From positions 6,388,501 to 6,452,500 of the forward strand of contig OY987226.1 in assembly GCA_963920705.1 (NCBI GenBank): a stretch of 64,000 nucleotides of DNA, written 5' to 3'. Of this stretch, positions 1 through 10,599 are shown in pieces. Every line of letters starts with the position of its first letter. Positions within the stretch are counted from its first letter, which is position 1. The translations under genes were made by a program, and so were the position numbers. The stretch comes from Odiellus spinosus (taxonomy: Eukaryota > Arthropoda > Arachnida > Opiliones > Phalangiidae). The notes beneath the pieces are model-generated. The model made no database searches. It was not told the origin of the DNA and saw nothing but the letters and a program-made list of their open reading frames with translations.

Positions 1-927
1 CTAACAAGATGGTCAAGCCCATGGATAGCTACACCCCTGACAGGAGGTGACAAATGAAACCGGCAACAAATGAAACGGGTGACAAATGAAACCGGCAACA
101 AATGAAACGGGTGACAAATGAAACCGGCAACAAATGAAACGGGTGACAAATGAAACGGGTGACAAATTAATCGGGTGACAAATGAAACGGGTGACAAATG
201 AAAATATATTAAACTATAGTAAAAAATACATAGTCAAGAGATGAGACAGAATTTAAGGGGCTAACAAGATGGTCAAGCCCATGGATAGCTACACCCCTGA
301 CAGGAGGTGACAAATGAAATGGGTGACAAATGAAACCGGCAACAAATGAAACGGGTGACAAATGAAACGGGTGACAAATGAAACGGGTGACAAATGAATC
401 GGGTGACAAATGAAACGGGTGACAAATGAAAATATATTAATTATTAAACTATAGTAAAAAATACATAGTCAAGAGATGAGACAGAATTTAAGGGGCTAAC
501 AAGATGGTCAAGCCCATGGATAGCTACACCCCTGACAGGAGGTGACAAATTAAACGGGTGACAAATGAAACCGGCAACAAATGAAACGGGTGACAAATGA
601 AACGGGTGACAAATGAAACGGGTGACAAATGAAACGCGTGACAAATGAATCGGGTGACAAATGAATAGGGTGACAAATGAATCGGGTGACAAATGAATCG
701 GGTGGCAAATGAATCGGGTGACAAATGAAACGGGTGACAAATGAATCGGGTGAAAAATGAAACGGGTGACAAATGAAAATATATTAATTATTAAACTATA
801 GTAAAAAATACATAGTCAAGAGATGAGACAGAATTTAAGGGGCTAACAAGATGGTCAAGCCCATGATAGCTACACCCCTGACAGGAGGTGACAAATGAAA
901 AGTGGTGCGACAAATGAAAAGTAAAGG

Positions 928-1010
928 CAGGGGTGTAGCTAACATGCGCTTGACCACCTTGTTAGCAGGTGCTAACAAGATGGTCAAGCTCATAAATAGC
1001 TACACCCCTG
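928..1010. repeat. Hairpin within the 16-bp array
   Basis: The box is present head to head with an inverted relative. CAGGGGTGTAGCT at the left pairs perfectly with AGCTACACCCCTG at the right. Further in, CTTGACCACCTTGTTAGC pairs with GCTAACAAGATGGTCAAG except for one base. The short centre is AGGT. The arrangement looks like the two ends of a small inverted-repeat element joined together. An identical copy lies 1,601 bp downstream. Confidence 0.8.
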
Positions 1011-2528
1011 ACAGGAGGTGACAAATGAAACGGGTGACAAATGAAACCGGCAACAAATGAAACGGTTGACAAATGAAACGGGTGACAAATGAAACGGGTG
1101 ACAAATGAAACGGGTGACAAATGAAACGGGTGACAAATGAAACGGGTAACAAATGAATCGGGTGACAAATGAATCGGGTGACAAATGAAACGGGTGACAA
1201 ATGAAACGGGTGACAAATGAAAATATATTAATTATTAAACTATAGTAAAAAATACATAGTCAAGAGATGAGACAGAATTTAAGGGGCTAACAAGATGGTC
1301 AAGCCCATGGATAGCTACACCCCTGACAGGAGGTGACAAATGAAACGGGTGACAAATGAAACCGGCAACAAATGAAACGGGTGAAAAATGAAACGGGTGA
1401 CAAATGAAACGGGTGACAAATGAAACGGGTGACAAATGAAACGGGTGACAAATGAAACGGGTAACAAATGAATCGGGTGACAAATGAATCGGGTGACAAA
1501 TGAAACGGGTGACAAATGAAACGGGTGACAAATGAAAATATATTAATTATTAAACTATAGTAAAAAATACATAGTCAAGAGATGAGACAGAATTTAAGGG
1601 GCTAACAAGATGGTCAAGCCCATGGATAGCTACACCCCTGACAGGAGGTGACAAATGAAACCGGCAACAAATGAAACGGGTGACAAATGAAACCGGCAAC
1701 AAATGAAACGGGTGACAAATGAAACCGGCAACAAATGAAACGGGTGACAAATGAAACGGGTGACAAATTAATCGGGTGACAAATGAAACGGGTGACAAAT
1801 GAAAATATATTAAACTATAGTAAAAAATACATAGTCAAGAGATGAGACAGAATTTAAGGGGCTAACAAGATGGTCAAGCCCATGGATAGCTACACCCCTG
1901 ACAGGAGGTGACAAATGAAATGGGTGACAAATGAAACCGGCAACAAATGAAACGGGTGACAAATGAAACGGGTGACAAATGAAACGGGTGACAAATGAAT
2001 CGGGTGACAAATGAAACGGGTGACAAATGAAAATATATTAATTATTAAACTATAGTAAAAAATACATAGTCAAGAGATGAGACAGAATTTAAGGGGCTAA
2101 CAAGATGGTCAAGCCCATGGATAGCTACAACCCTGACAGGAGGTGACAAATTAAACGGGTGACAAATGAAACCGGCAACAAATGAAACGGGTGACAAATG
2201 AAACGGGTGACAAATGAAACGGGTGACAAATGAAACGCGTGACAAATGAATCGGGTGACAAATGAATAGGGTGACAAATGAATCGGGTGACAAATGAATC
2301 GGGTGGCAAATGAATCGGGTGACAAATGAAACGGGTGACAAATGAATCGGGTGAAAAATGAAACGGGTGACAAATGAAAATATATTAATTATTAAACTAT
2401 AGTAAAAAATACATAGTCAAGAGATGAGACAGAATTTAAGGGGCTAACAAGATGGTCAAGCCCATGATAGCTACACCCCTGACAGGAGGTGACAAATGAA
2501 AAGTGGTGCGACAAATGAAAAGTAAAGG

Positions 2529-2611
2529 CAGGGGTGTAGCTAACATGCGCTTGACCACCTTGTTAGCAGGTGCTAACAAGATGGTCAAGCTCATAAATAG
2601 CTACACCCCTG
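2529..2611. repeat. Second copy of the box hairpin
   Basis: This is the duplicate of the hairpin at 928-1010, displaced by 1,601 bp with the same arms and centre. It belongs to the large segmental duplication inside the minisatellite array. Confidence 0.8.
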
Positions 2612-2706
2612 ACAGGAGGTGACAAATGAAACGGGTGACAAATGAAACCGGCAACAAATGAAACGGTTGACAAATGAAACGGGTGACAAATGAAACCGGC
2701 AACAAA

Positions 2707-2780
2707 TTCTTCCTATATTTTCCTATATTTCGCAAAGAAATTTCCTATATAGGATTTTCAAATTTTCAGTGGTCACCCTG
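2707..2780. mobile_element. Truncated hAT-like element end (family K)
   Basis: The segment starts TTCTTCCTATATTTTCC, carries CCTATATTTCGCAAAG, and ends AGTGGTCACCCTG. The same body recurs at about 19400-19488. The copy at 19054 opens with CAGGGTGACCACT, the exact reverse complement of this terminus, so CAGGGTGACCACT is the terminal inverted repeat. Termini beginning CAGGG are typical of hAT elements, but that assignment is inference because the other end and the TSD are missing here. The truncated side is fused directly to the 16-bp minisatellite. Confidence 0.6.
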
Positions 2781-2830
2781 AGTTACGCGCATTGCGTCAA
2801 AAAATAGTGGAAACCTCACTTTATGTAGGA

Positions 2831-2990
2831 AGTCTGGTAACAATTTAGATTAATTGAAGTCTGGTAACAATTTAGTTTAATTGAAGTCTGGTAACAATTT
2901 AGATTAATTGAAGTCTGGTAACAATTTAGATTAATTGAAGTCTGGTAACAATTTAGATTAATTGGAGTCTGGGGAAATTTTAGGTTAATT
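2831..2990. repeat. 27-bp minisatellite, about six copies
   Basis: The unit AGTCTGGTAACAATTTAG followed by ATTAATTGA repeats at 2831, 2858, 2885, 2912, 2939 and 2966. The first five are nearly identical (one A/T change) and the last is degenerate. Further AGTCTGG fragments continue to about 3085, so an older, longer array probably decayed. Confidence 0.9.
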
Positions 2991-4162
2991 ATAAGTCTAA
3001 GAAGTCTGGAAAAAAGATTAATGTTTAGCCGAAAAAAGTCTTTGAGAAATTTACAATAATTTATAGCCTACTATAAGTCTGGGTAAATTTTTAATTCAAT
3101 TGTAAATTACAATAAGATAATTAAAAACATAAAAAATTACGGTAGCATATTTCAAAAGTAACCCTAAATTATCACCGCATAATACGTTTCACCCTTTCTT
3201 TAATTTAAATCTAAGCAGGTAATAGTTGTTTTCTATTCGAATCACCAAGAGGAAAGAAATCGAGGCTTTTATTATCCAACAAACTAGAGGCGATCTTGAT
3301 TTGACCTCTCCAAAGGTATACATTAGTAACGAGATCCGGCAAGAATTCGAAATCACGAAAGATTCCCAAATTAAGGAAGTAAAGACCGTGGAGAACCTTT
3401 TCGCAATCTAATTTCAACTACAAATCTCTTCTTTGTACAAAATAAAACGCGGTTGGATCCGGTAATAGGACCCTGAAACTTCTTTCCAATTTAATTTAAC
3501 AAGAACGAGTGAATGTATACGAGATAATGACCTCTCAAGATCGTTCTGTAAGGGTCAGAGTTCGAAATTAGTAATTTAACCTTCCGTAATTTACTGTTTC
3601 CTCTGATAAATTACCAAAATTATAATTTATAAAGTTTGAAAGAGGAATCTCCTCATTTTCGAGCCTGTAAATTACCGTGAAACGATAAATTTCGCTGTAA
3701 TTTTAGAACTATCTTGTTGGATAATAACCATGGATTATCAGGGAATATGATTATATCATCCAAATATTAAGGAAAATCATAATTATATGAAAAAATCAAG
3801 GAAATAATGGAAATTTATGATTGCCAATTATCAAAACTCAAATATTTACAATTCTCTGTCTCTCCAATCATAATCTTCTGTATTTTGGTTTTGAAGACCC
3901 CTTTGGTCAAAACATTAATGAATTTATATATCACACACGTTAAATTTTAATATCATCTAATTAGATTATCTGCAGGTTAATTAAAGTGTACAAGAAAGTT
4001 TGATGTACCCATTTTAAGTTAAACCTTGGATTTTTTTTTTACCGGATGTGGGATTCTATTACTTCTATGTAGTTTTTATCGTAACCTAACTTTGTAGGTC
4101 CTGAATTAGCTGATTTACAAACCTTTTAAGTTAAACCTTGGGTTTCTCATGAGCTGTGGTTG
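2991..4162. other. AT-rich stretch with no recognised gene
   Basis: This holds decayed 27-bp repeat remnants and unique AT-rich sequence. A 61-codon frame at 3226-3411 (plus strand) and an overlapping 68-codon frame on the minus strand show no recognisable motif, and I treat both as chance. An 18-bp direct repeat, TTTTAAGTTAAACCTTGG, occurs at 4012-4029 and 4124-4141. Confidence 0.6.
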
Positions 4163-4169
4163 GTTCTAC

Positions 4170-4586
4170 CAGAGGTATATAATAACCCCCTTCGGGGGGA
4201 AGTATGAAAGGTAGGCAAAATCGACGAACAACAAGTGCCCGGCGTAAATCGCGGCGGATCGACACACCGCTTTACTCCCAAAAAATAGTTACACCATTTT
4301 GAACCTCACTAAATTTTCCCTACGCACACTTCCGGAACTCGCGAGCTGAAGTCAACCTTCGACTCCATTTTGACAGACAGCCTGACTCTTGAGACAGAAA
4401 GCTCTAAACACAAATCGAGCGTCTTGTTTATACAAAGACCATTTACTAGAGTAGCGACATTGAGAAGTCCAGCGCGAGCTAGTGGCCTAGATAGTCAGCA
4501 GCGGGCTCTTGTTGTTCGTGATTTTTAGCATTGGTAGTATAGGGGCTTTCATACTTCCCCCCGAAGGAGGTTATTATATACCTCTG
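4170..4586. mobile_element. Family J MITE, copy 1 (417 bp, 7-bp TSD)
   Basis: The terminal inverted repeats are about 40 bp and begin CAGAGGTATATAATAACC, with one visible mismatch between the ends. They are flanked by GTTCTAC at 4163-4169 and 4587-4593, a perfect 7-bp TSD. Each terminal repeat contains its own small palindrome, CCCCCTTCGGGGG. The interior is more GC-rich than the flanks and has no substantial reading frame, so the element is non-autonomous. A second copy in opposite orientation is at 52000-52417. The 7-bp TSD fits P-like elements better than hAT (8 bp), but the superfamily is not established. Confidence 0.93.
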
Positions 4587-4593
4587 GTTCTAC

Positions 4594-5626
4594 GTACTCC
4601 TATCTTGATTTGATGGTTAGCTAAGTTTCTAGGAATTTTATCTAAACACGTTCTAATACCGTTAGAATCAGATTGAATTTTCATGGCATACAAAACTTGG
4701 CATCTCTCTCACATTTAAAATAAACTAAAACATCATTTCACATGCTGAAACTTCAAGCTGATACTTCTTCGTTCTAACTTGTCAATTTCCCCCCAAAAAA
4801 TATGAATTTTTAGCCTTCATAAGGTGTCAGTGAAACTAAAAGTATATTAGGGATATCTCCGCTTCGCTGTCGAGTTATAAGAATTTCTACTAGTTCGTAT
4901 AATTCAGGTCGGCGGCCGACGCGTGGTTTGAATAGATAAGCTTGTTTGTGCCAGGTAGTCTTGATTAGATGGTTTTTGTATCAACACCCCGGTTTCTCCT
5001 AATTTGACGCTTGTAGGTATTAAATTTTGCCAACCCTATATGATATTGTCTCCTAATAAATATGGGCATATATTATTTTGAAATTTCATTACGATGATTT
5101 AGTTTATTAGAGATAATAAGGAAGCCTAGATTTTTACGTGTTGCAATTTTGAGTTGAATAATTTCGAATTTGCAGCGCGTACAAAGCTACGCTAGCATCT
5201 CTTCAACTTTTAGAAAACGATGAAAAAAAATAGTGGTCAAATATATTCTCTATTTGATTCTGAGTACTACCGTTTATATTTTGAAAATTACTCGAAAATT
5301 TCAGAACATTCAAAACCAAACTCTATTTATCTCTAAATCAGGGTTCATACAAACTTCGAAACCCTTGAAATCTCAGGGAAATAAATTAAAGGCCAAAAAT
5401 TCAGGGAATTCAGGGAAATTTTAGGCGTTCGCATATTTGGTCTAAATGGGTTGCTTCTTCAAATAGACTAAAAACCACTCCAGGTTGTCCTAATGTTATT
5501 ACTACATTTTATGGTGGGTAGTTTGGTCTTGGACCTGGAAATTTCAGGAAAATATTTGTGGGAAAACCTGGAAATTTCTGGGAAATCCGTTTCGCAAAAT
5601 TTGTATGATCCCTGCTAGATGAATCT
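4594..5626. other. No recognised gene; degenerate repeat fragments
   Basis: The sequence is mostly unique and AT-rich. Between about 5395 and 5590 there are phrases such as TTCAGGGAAATTTTAGG and ACCTGGAAATTTC, partly echoed near 13540-13580, which suggests an old dispersed repeat. The 63-codon frame at 5233-5424 overlaps this and is not credible as a gene. Confidence 0.5.
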
Positions 5627-6003
5627 CACCAAAAACACTAGAATTACCCCCAAAAACACTAGAATTAACCCCAAAACAACCCCTAGAACTTCTCAAAAAC
5701 ACCCATTGAATTACATCAAAACTTACTCACCCCAAAAACATTTTAGACAATCTAGATTCACCTATTGAACTACCCTAAAACCAACTCTAAAATTACAATA
5801 AAACCAATTCTAGAATTACCCTAAAATCAACTCTCGAATTACTACACGAACCCCTTAAACTATCCAGAAAAAAAACCCTGATAAAGATAATCAGACCTCA
5901 CTCCAAAACAACCCCTTGAATTATCTGAGAACGAGCTTTTGAATTATCTGAAAACCACCCCTAGAATTACCGCCAAATATACATTAGAATTATCCCAAAT
6001 AAA
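5627..6003. repeat. Degenerate minisatellite around CCCCAAAAACACTAGAATTA
   Basis: About 15-18 diverged copies of a roughly 20-24 bp unit occur, with consensus near ACCCCAAAACAACCCTAGAATT in pieces. The period is irregular and copies differ by many substitutions, so this is an old array with strong strand asymmetry (C/A-rich on the plus strand). Confidence 0.8.
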
Positions 6004-7190
6004 TTCGCAAAATTTTCCAATAACGAGCTCTATATAATATCTCCCGCAGTTGCCATAAAACAACAGTGTGCCAAAATAACACAAAATCATGTCTCCTTTA
6101 CGGTATTGTAAAACTTAACGCTTTATTTAAGATTTCTCAACAAATTAATTAATATTTTATCGTCTACTGAAAATAATAGGGTTCAAAATTTCGCGTTGTA
6201 CGTATATTAATATATTGTATTATTAACCTTTTTCCGCCAAAACCAACGTATTTATAATTTTGAAAATAATATCCAACTCTATAGTATTAAAAATTCTATA
6301 TTTCGCGCCAAAAATCCGTATATTTTACAAGTTTCAATTTTGGCATAGTAGGTATACTACAGTCTACCCCCCTATCTTCCCCCCAAGTTCCCCGATTGAC
6401 AACAGTTGAATGCCGCGTGAACATTACGTTGCTGTATTCTCGTTTTCATCAGAAATTAAATCTTAATTAAATCGCGTTTAAACTATCGTTTATGTGCGGA
6501 TTTTACAACAAAAAGAAGCCTAAAGTATCCCAGATTAATGAAACGACAAAATTAGCGCCTCGCGAATCCGTAAAATTACGACAAGATGAGATTTTTGACT
6601 GTAGTATTTTCGTATTAGGCTTAGCCGTTGGTGTTTTAGGCCTAGAGACAAGCCGGGAAGGCGGTGAGCTGATTTATTCCGGCGAGGCGGGGAGTCCATT
6701 ATTCTGGGGAGGCGGCTAGCTCCATTATTCCGGCGCGCGCTAAAAACATTTCAATCAGTGTTCATGTTTGGATTTTCTTGTCAAATTATGCCTGAACTAA
6801 GCGGTAAAGGATTCGGAAACATTTGGATCCCAGTTTTGGGTGAGTTTTAATTTAACAGTTTTTTTTTTACCGGTAGTGTTTTTTGTCGGGTCGTTGACTC
6901 GGGTTAGGCTAAGCGCCTCCCGGCTACACAGCATTGTTTTAGCAGCCATTTTTTCACCTAATGAAGGAGTAAATGGGGAGGGAGGTTGTCGGGGGGAAGG
7001 TTATTTTCTGCCCGCGGCGAAAGGCTGTAGAGTCAATGTGATGACGTAATCTTATCAACTTTAAACCAGCAAGGTTGAAAAGGGGTATTGGAAATATTTT
7101 AGAGCATTAAATTTTATGTATTTAGGTCCCTTAAATTAAACTTTTAAGGGATTTATATTTCGGGGTCAAATTAAACATGATGGCAAACTG
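6004..7190. other. Mixed stretch with a GC-rich island
   Basis: The first 600 bp are AT-rich and unremarkable. From about 6640 to 7040 the base composition shifts to GC-rich with many CpGs. At 6664-6740 there are three imperfect copies of a 25-29 bp unit built on TCCATTATTCCGGCG and GAGGCGG. The frames at 6492-6719 and 6840-7049 run through this region but have no recognisable domain. It could be a promoter-like CpG patch or a repeat fragment; I cannot tell which. Confidence 0.4.
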
Positions 7191-7202
7191 AAACATTAAG
7201 TA

Positions 7203-8074
7203 CGATACGTTTGGGGTTTTTATTAAATACGTTTAGGGATTTTTAATTAAATACGTTTAGAAATTTTAATTAAATACGTTTGGGGGTTTTAATTAAATAC
7301 GTTTAGAATTTTTAATTAAATACGTTTGGGGGTTTTAATTAAATACGTTTGGGGGTTTTAATTAAATACGTTTGGGGCTTTTAATTAAATACTTTTTAGG
7401 GATTTTTAAATACGTTTGGGGGTTTTAATTAAATACGTTTAGAAATTTTTAATTAAATACGTTTAGAAATTTTAATTAAATACGTTTGGGGGTTTTAATT
7501 AAATACGTTTGGGGGTTTTAATTAAATACGTTTGGGGGTTTTAATTAAATACTTTTGGGGATTTTTAAGTACGTTTGGGGGTTTTAATTAAATACGTTTA
7601 GAGATTTTAATTAAATACTTTTAGAAATTTTAATTAAATATGTTTGGGGGTTTTAATTAAATACTTTTAGAAATTTTAATTAAATACGTTTGGGTTTTAA
7701 TTAAATACGTTTGGGTTTTAATTAAATACGTTTGGGTTTTAATTAAATACGTTTGGGTTTTAATTAAATACGTTAGGGTTTTAATTAAATACGTTTAGAA
7801 ATTTTAATTAAGTACGTTTAGAAATTTTAATTAAATACGTTTCGGGGATTTAATTAAATACGTTTGGGGGCTTTAATTAAATATGTTTGGGGGTTTTAAT
7901 TACGTTTAGGGTTTTTAATTATATATGTTTAGGGGTTTTAATTAAATGCGTTTTAATTAAATACGTTTGGGGGTTTTATTTAATTACGTTTGGGGATTAT
8001 AATTAACCACGTTTGGGGGCTGTAACTAAATACATTTAGAGATTTTAATTAAATACGTTTGAGGGTTGTAACTA
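7203..8074. repeat. 23-bp minisatellite, about 37 copies
   Basis: The unit is AAATACGTTTGGGGG followed by TTTTAATT. There are two main monomer types, one with GTTTGGGGG and one with GTTTAGAAATT, and shortened forms with GTTTGGGTTTT form a run near 7690-7790. The array is G-rich on the plus strand and decays towards both edges. It shares a 23-bp period and a TTTTAAT core with the large array at 55676-63870, but the rest of the monomer differs. Confidence 0.93.
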
Positions 8075-8250
8075 AATAGTTTTTTGTAAAAATAAAAACC
8101 ACTATGGTCGATATCACCGAGGTGAGAGATAGAAGGGTATGACATTGCAGTGACTTCACTGGTAGCTCCCTATTGAAAACTTAATCTTAAAATCATATAC
8201 ATCCGGAGATCTCATCACGTACAAAGTCAAACTCCATAAATCAATATATA

Positions 8251-9671
8251 GGGTCAGTCCCCCTATTATCGGACACATTATGAAAAAATAGCTTTTAACA
8301 GCAGCCAAATGGCAAAGAGCCTCTCCAAAACTGATAAGTATGTAATTTGAATCTTTTAACCCCTGATAGTATAGGAAAAAACAAGAAAAAGTCATAAAAC
8401 GTAGTCATAAATTAAGAATTAAATTGTCTAGTAACCTACCCTATTATCGGACGTTTGGATGATGAATCGGACACACCTGGTCCACTTATCGGACACGCTA
8501 CATTTGAATCGGACGGTAGGAGTTAAGAACCGGACAAAGGGACTTTAGAATCGGACACCCTGTCTTTGTAACCGGACAAAGGGACTTTAGAATCGGACAC
8601 CCGGTCTTTGTAACCGGACGAAGGTCCCTTAAATTCGGACAGATATACACGTGTTCAAAAATAGGTACAATATCCCAATATTAGCGATAGCAAACATCCG
8701 TTTCAGTCACGCTTTTTTGAAGTGATTGTAAAATACCAACCGGATCCCATATTTTATGCTTATTTTAAAACTAAATAAAATTAACTTTATTTTTTAGAAT
8801 TTTATTGAAGAACTCTAGGAGCTTTTTATATAAAAACGGCTTACGTAGGCCTATGTTAAACACATAAAAAATATCACCAGTTACATTACAATACCAGAGC
8901 ATTTTTGGCAAACATATTTTGCACAAACTTCACATTTATATACCAAGTTTCATTTTTCTTTCGTTTGCTGTACAAGTTGGTACACAGCTTGCACCGTTAA
9001 CCTCTTGGTATTTTTTTTTATTTTTATTGATCGCTTCTCGGGCTATTTTTATTAATGAATATAAACATGAAACTTCCAGACTCGTATATTAATTTTTAGT
9101 TTGCTATTTTTGACTCGAAAACATCTTTAAAAGCTCTGACGTACTCTTACTAAAATCGGAAAACTGCTATACCTACTTTGATACTAAACGTAGGGCTATA
9201 AAATTTCTGAATCTCGGACAGACAGCGAGTCAAAAAACTATAAACAACGTGTCCGATAATAGGGTTTCAAGTCTAAAAATATATCTACTGTAGTTTTCGC
9301 AATAACAAAGTTTTAGCCAAGGCTTAAGGTAGAAATGTATAGATAAAGATTCAGACTTTCTAGCGATACCAAAAATATTTAATTGGCTTCCGCTTAAAAA
9401 CTTCAAAACAGGTTTTCAAATTTTAGGGGAAAGCAATTTCCACCCCTCTTTAATTTTTAAACCAACCAAAAATTAGTATACCTGGTTCGGTGACGCTTTG
9501 CTCGTCATCCATGGCGTCGTTACTCTTAAAATTAATCAAATACGTAGATGACGTTACGGTCTTTTAAAAAATGTAACTCTTGTGGGTTTTCTTTAATGGG
9601 AAAATAGTATAAAAAAATAAAAAAGAAAACTGTCCGATAATAGGGACGTCCGATAATAGGGGGACTGACCC
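8251..9671. mobile_element. TA-flanked DNA transposon with ATCGGAC motif array (1.42 kb)
   Basis: The termini are GGGTCAGTCCCCCTATTATC plus GGAC on the left and the exact inverse on the right, flanked on both sides by TA (8249-8250 and 9672-9673). A TA duplication indicates a Tc1/mariner-type element in the broad sense, possibly pogo-like. The motif CCTATTATCGGAC is repeated inside the left end (about 8439) and in inverse near 9260 and 9632. Between 8455 and 8640 there are about ten short blocks ending in CGGAC, including repeated AATCGGACACCC and AACCGGACAAAGGGAC. No transposase frame is visible, so it is non-autonomous. The motif cluster resembles subterminal transposase-binding sites. Confidence 0.85.
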
Positions 9672-9673
9672 TA

Positions 9674-10592
9674 TCCACATCCTCTTACATGAAAATCTGT
9701 TATTGAAAATAAAACCTTGCATCTTCCCACGTATATACTGACATCATTCTGAATTTATGATTTCTGGGCAAAGTAACGGCACGTCCTCTCCTTTGATAGT
9801 GTTAAGGTTTATGGAAAATTGATACGACCTGCCATGACTATTAATTTATACTTTCATAGTTACGCTAACCGTTTGCCAAACTACTTTCATCCCCTATGAG
9901 AAATAATATTGCGAATAAATCCGCCACATTATTCGTCTATATTGTAAACTGTTCTTGATAACAATGTTGTTAAAATGTTTTCTCGTCTAGTTATTGATGG
10001 TTATTCGTTAATAACTTGTATGTACAACGTTCCGTATTAGTTGGTAATTTTGTTTTTGGGCCCCTCGCGACCGTGATATGGATGTTAAATTTATTACATC
10101 AAAATTGATTTATGAGGACAAGAGTTTGTGTTTGGGGATTATTACGTATAAGTTTATGCGCTTTGATTATTAGTATTAGTTTATGTATTGAGGTTATATC
10201 GGTAGGGATTTTGATGATGCCATTGTGTCGTTATTTATCGCGATTAGGTTAGCGACCTGATGACTTTATTGGCAAAGATTTTGTGTAGGAATGATAATAC
10301 GCTGCATACCACCCCTCCTCCAATCAAAAATGTTCTTACGCCCCTGCATAGATATTAAAATTATCATAAAAATCTTGACTATATTGGAAAACGTCTACTC
10401 CAAATCAACTAAATTAACATATTTCTATTCTTTTTGAATTTAAAATCCTGATTGTGAATATTCCCAAAACAATATATAAACAAAAGTTTGCGAAACCAAA
10501 TTTAAACTTTGCTAACTTTGTAAAAAGTCTATTTCCCCTCAAAAATATAAAACTAATCATGGTCTCTCTCATAAAGACCTTATGTAGACTAT
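9674..10592. other. AT-rich stretch, nothing recognised
   Basis: I see no repeat array, terminal inverted repeat or credible reading frame here. The minus-strand frame that begins here (10414-10677) runs into the family A MITE. Confidence 0.5.
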
Positions 10593-10599
10593 ATGCTAC

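Larger units (their letters stand above)
1..2706. repeat. Complex 16-bp minisatellite array with recurring spacer box
   Basis: The basic unit is GTGACAAATGAAACGG, with common variants CCGGCAACAAATGAAA and GTGACAAATGAATCGG. Runs of 5-14 units are separated by a fixed spacer. The spacer has an AT-rich part containing AATATATTAATTATTAAAC and ending in GACAGAATTTAAGG, followed by a box that runs from GCTAACAAGATGGTCAAG to TAGCTACACCCCTGACAGG. The box recurs near 1, 260, 496, 841, 971, 1287, 1602, 1861, 2097, 2442 and 2572. The 16-bp unit has no stop codon in any minus-strand frame, which produces many overlapping pseudo-ORFs of 60-100 codons with a repeating SPVSFVTRFICHPFHL pattern. I see no evidence of coding. 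The array stops abruptly at a transposon terminus and is open at the left window edge. Confidence 0.95.

Noticed and set aside
209-2373. Many overlapping minus-strand open frames of 60-100 codons with a repeating SPVSFVTRFICHPFHL pattern
   Set aside because: They arise because the 16-bp repeat has no stop codon in any minus-strand frame. The same peptide appears in all three frames and restarts at every spacer, so this is not coding.
1-2706. CRISPR-like array
   Set aside because: The repeats are direct 16-bp units without unique spacers of constant length, and the setting is eukaryotic with no cas genes.
4170-4586. hAT classification of family J
   Set aside because: The CAG tip fits hAT, but both copies have 7-bp rather than 8-bp duplications, so the superfamily was left open.
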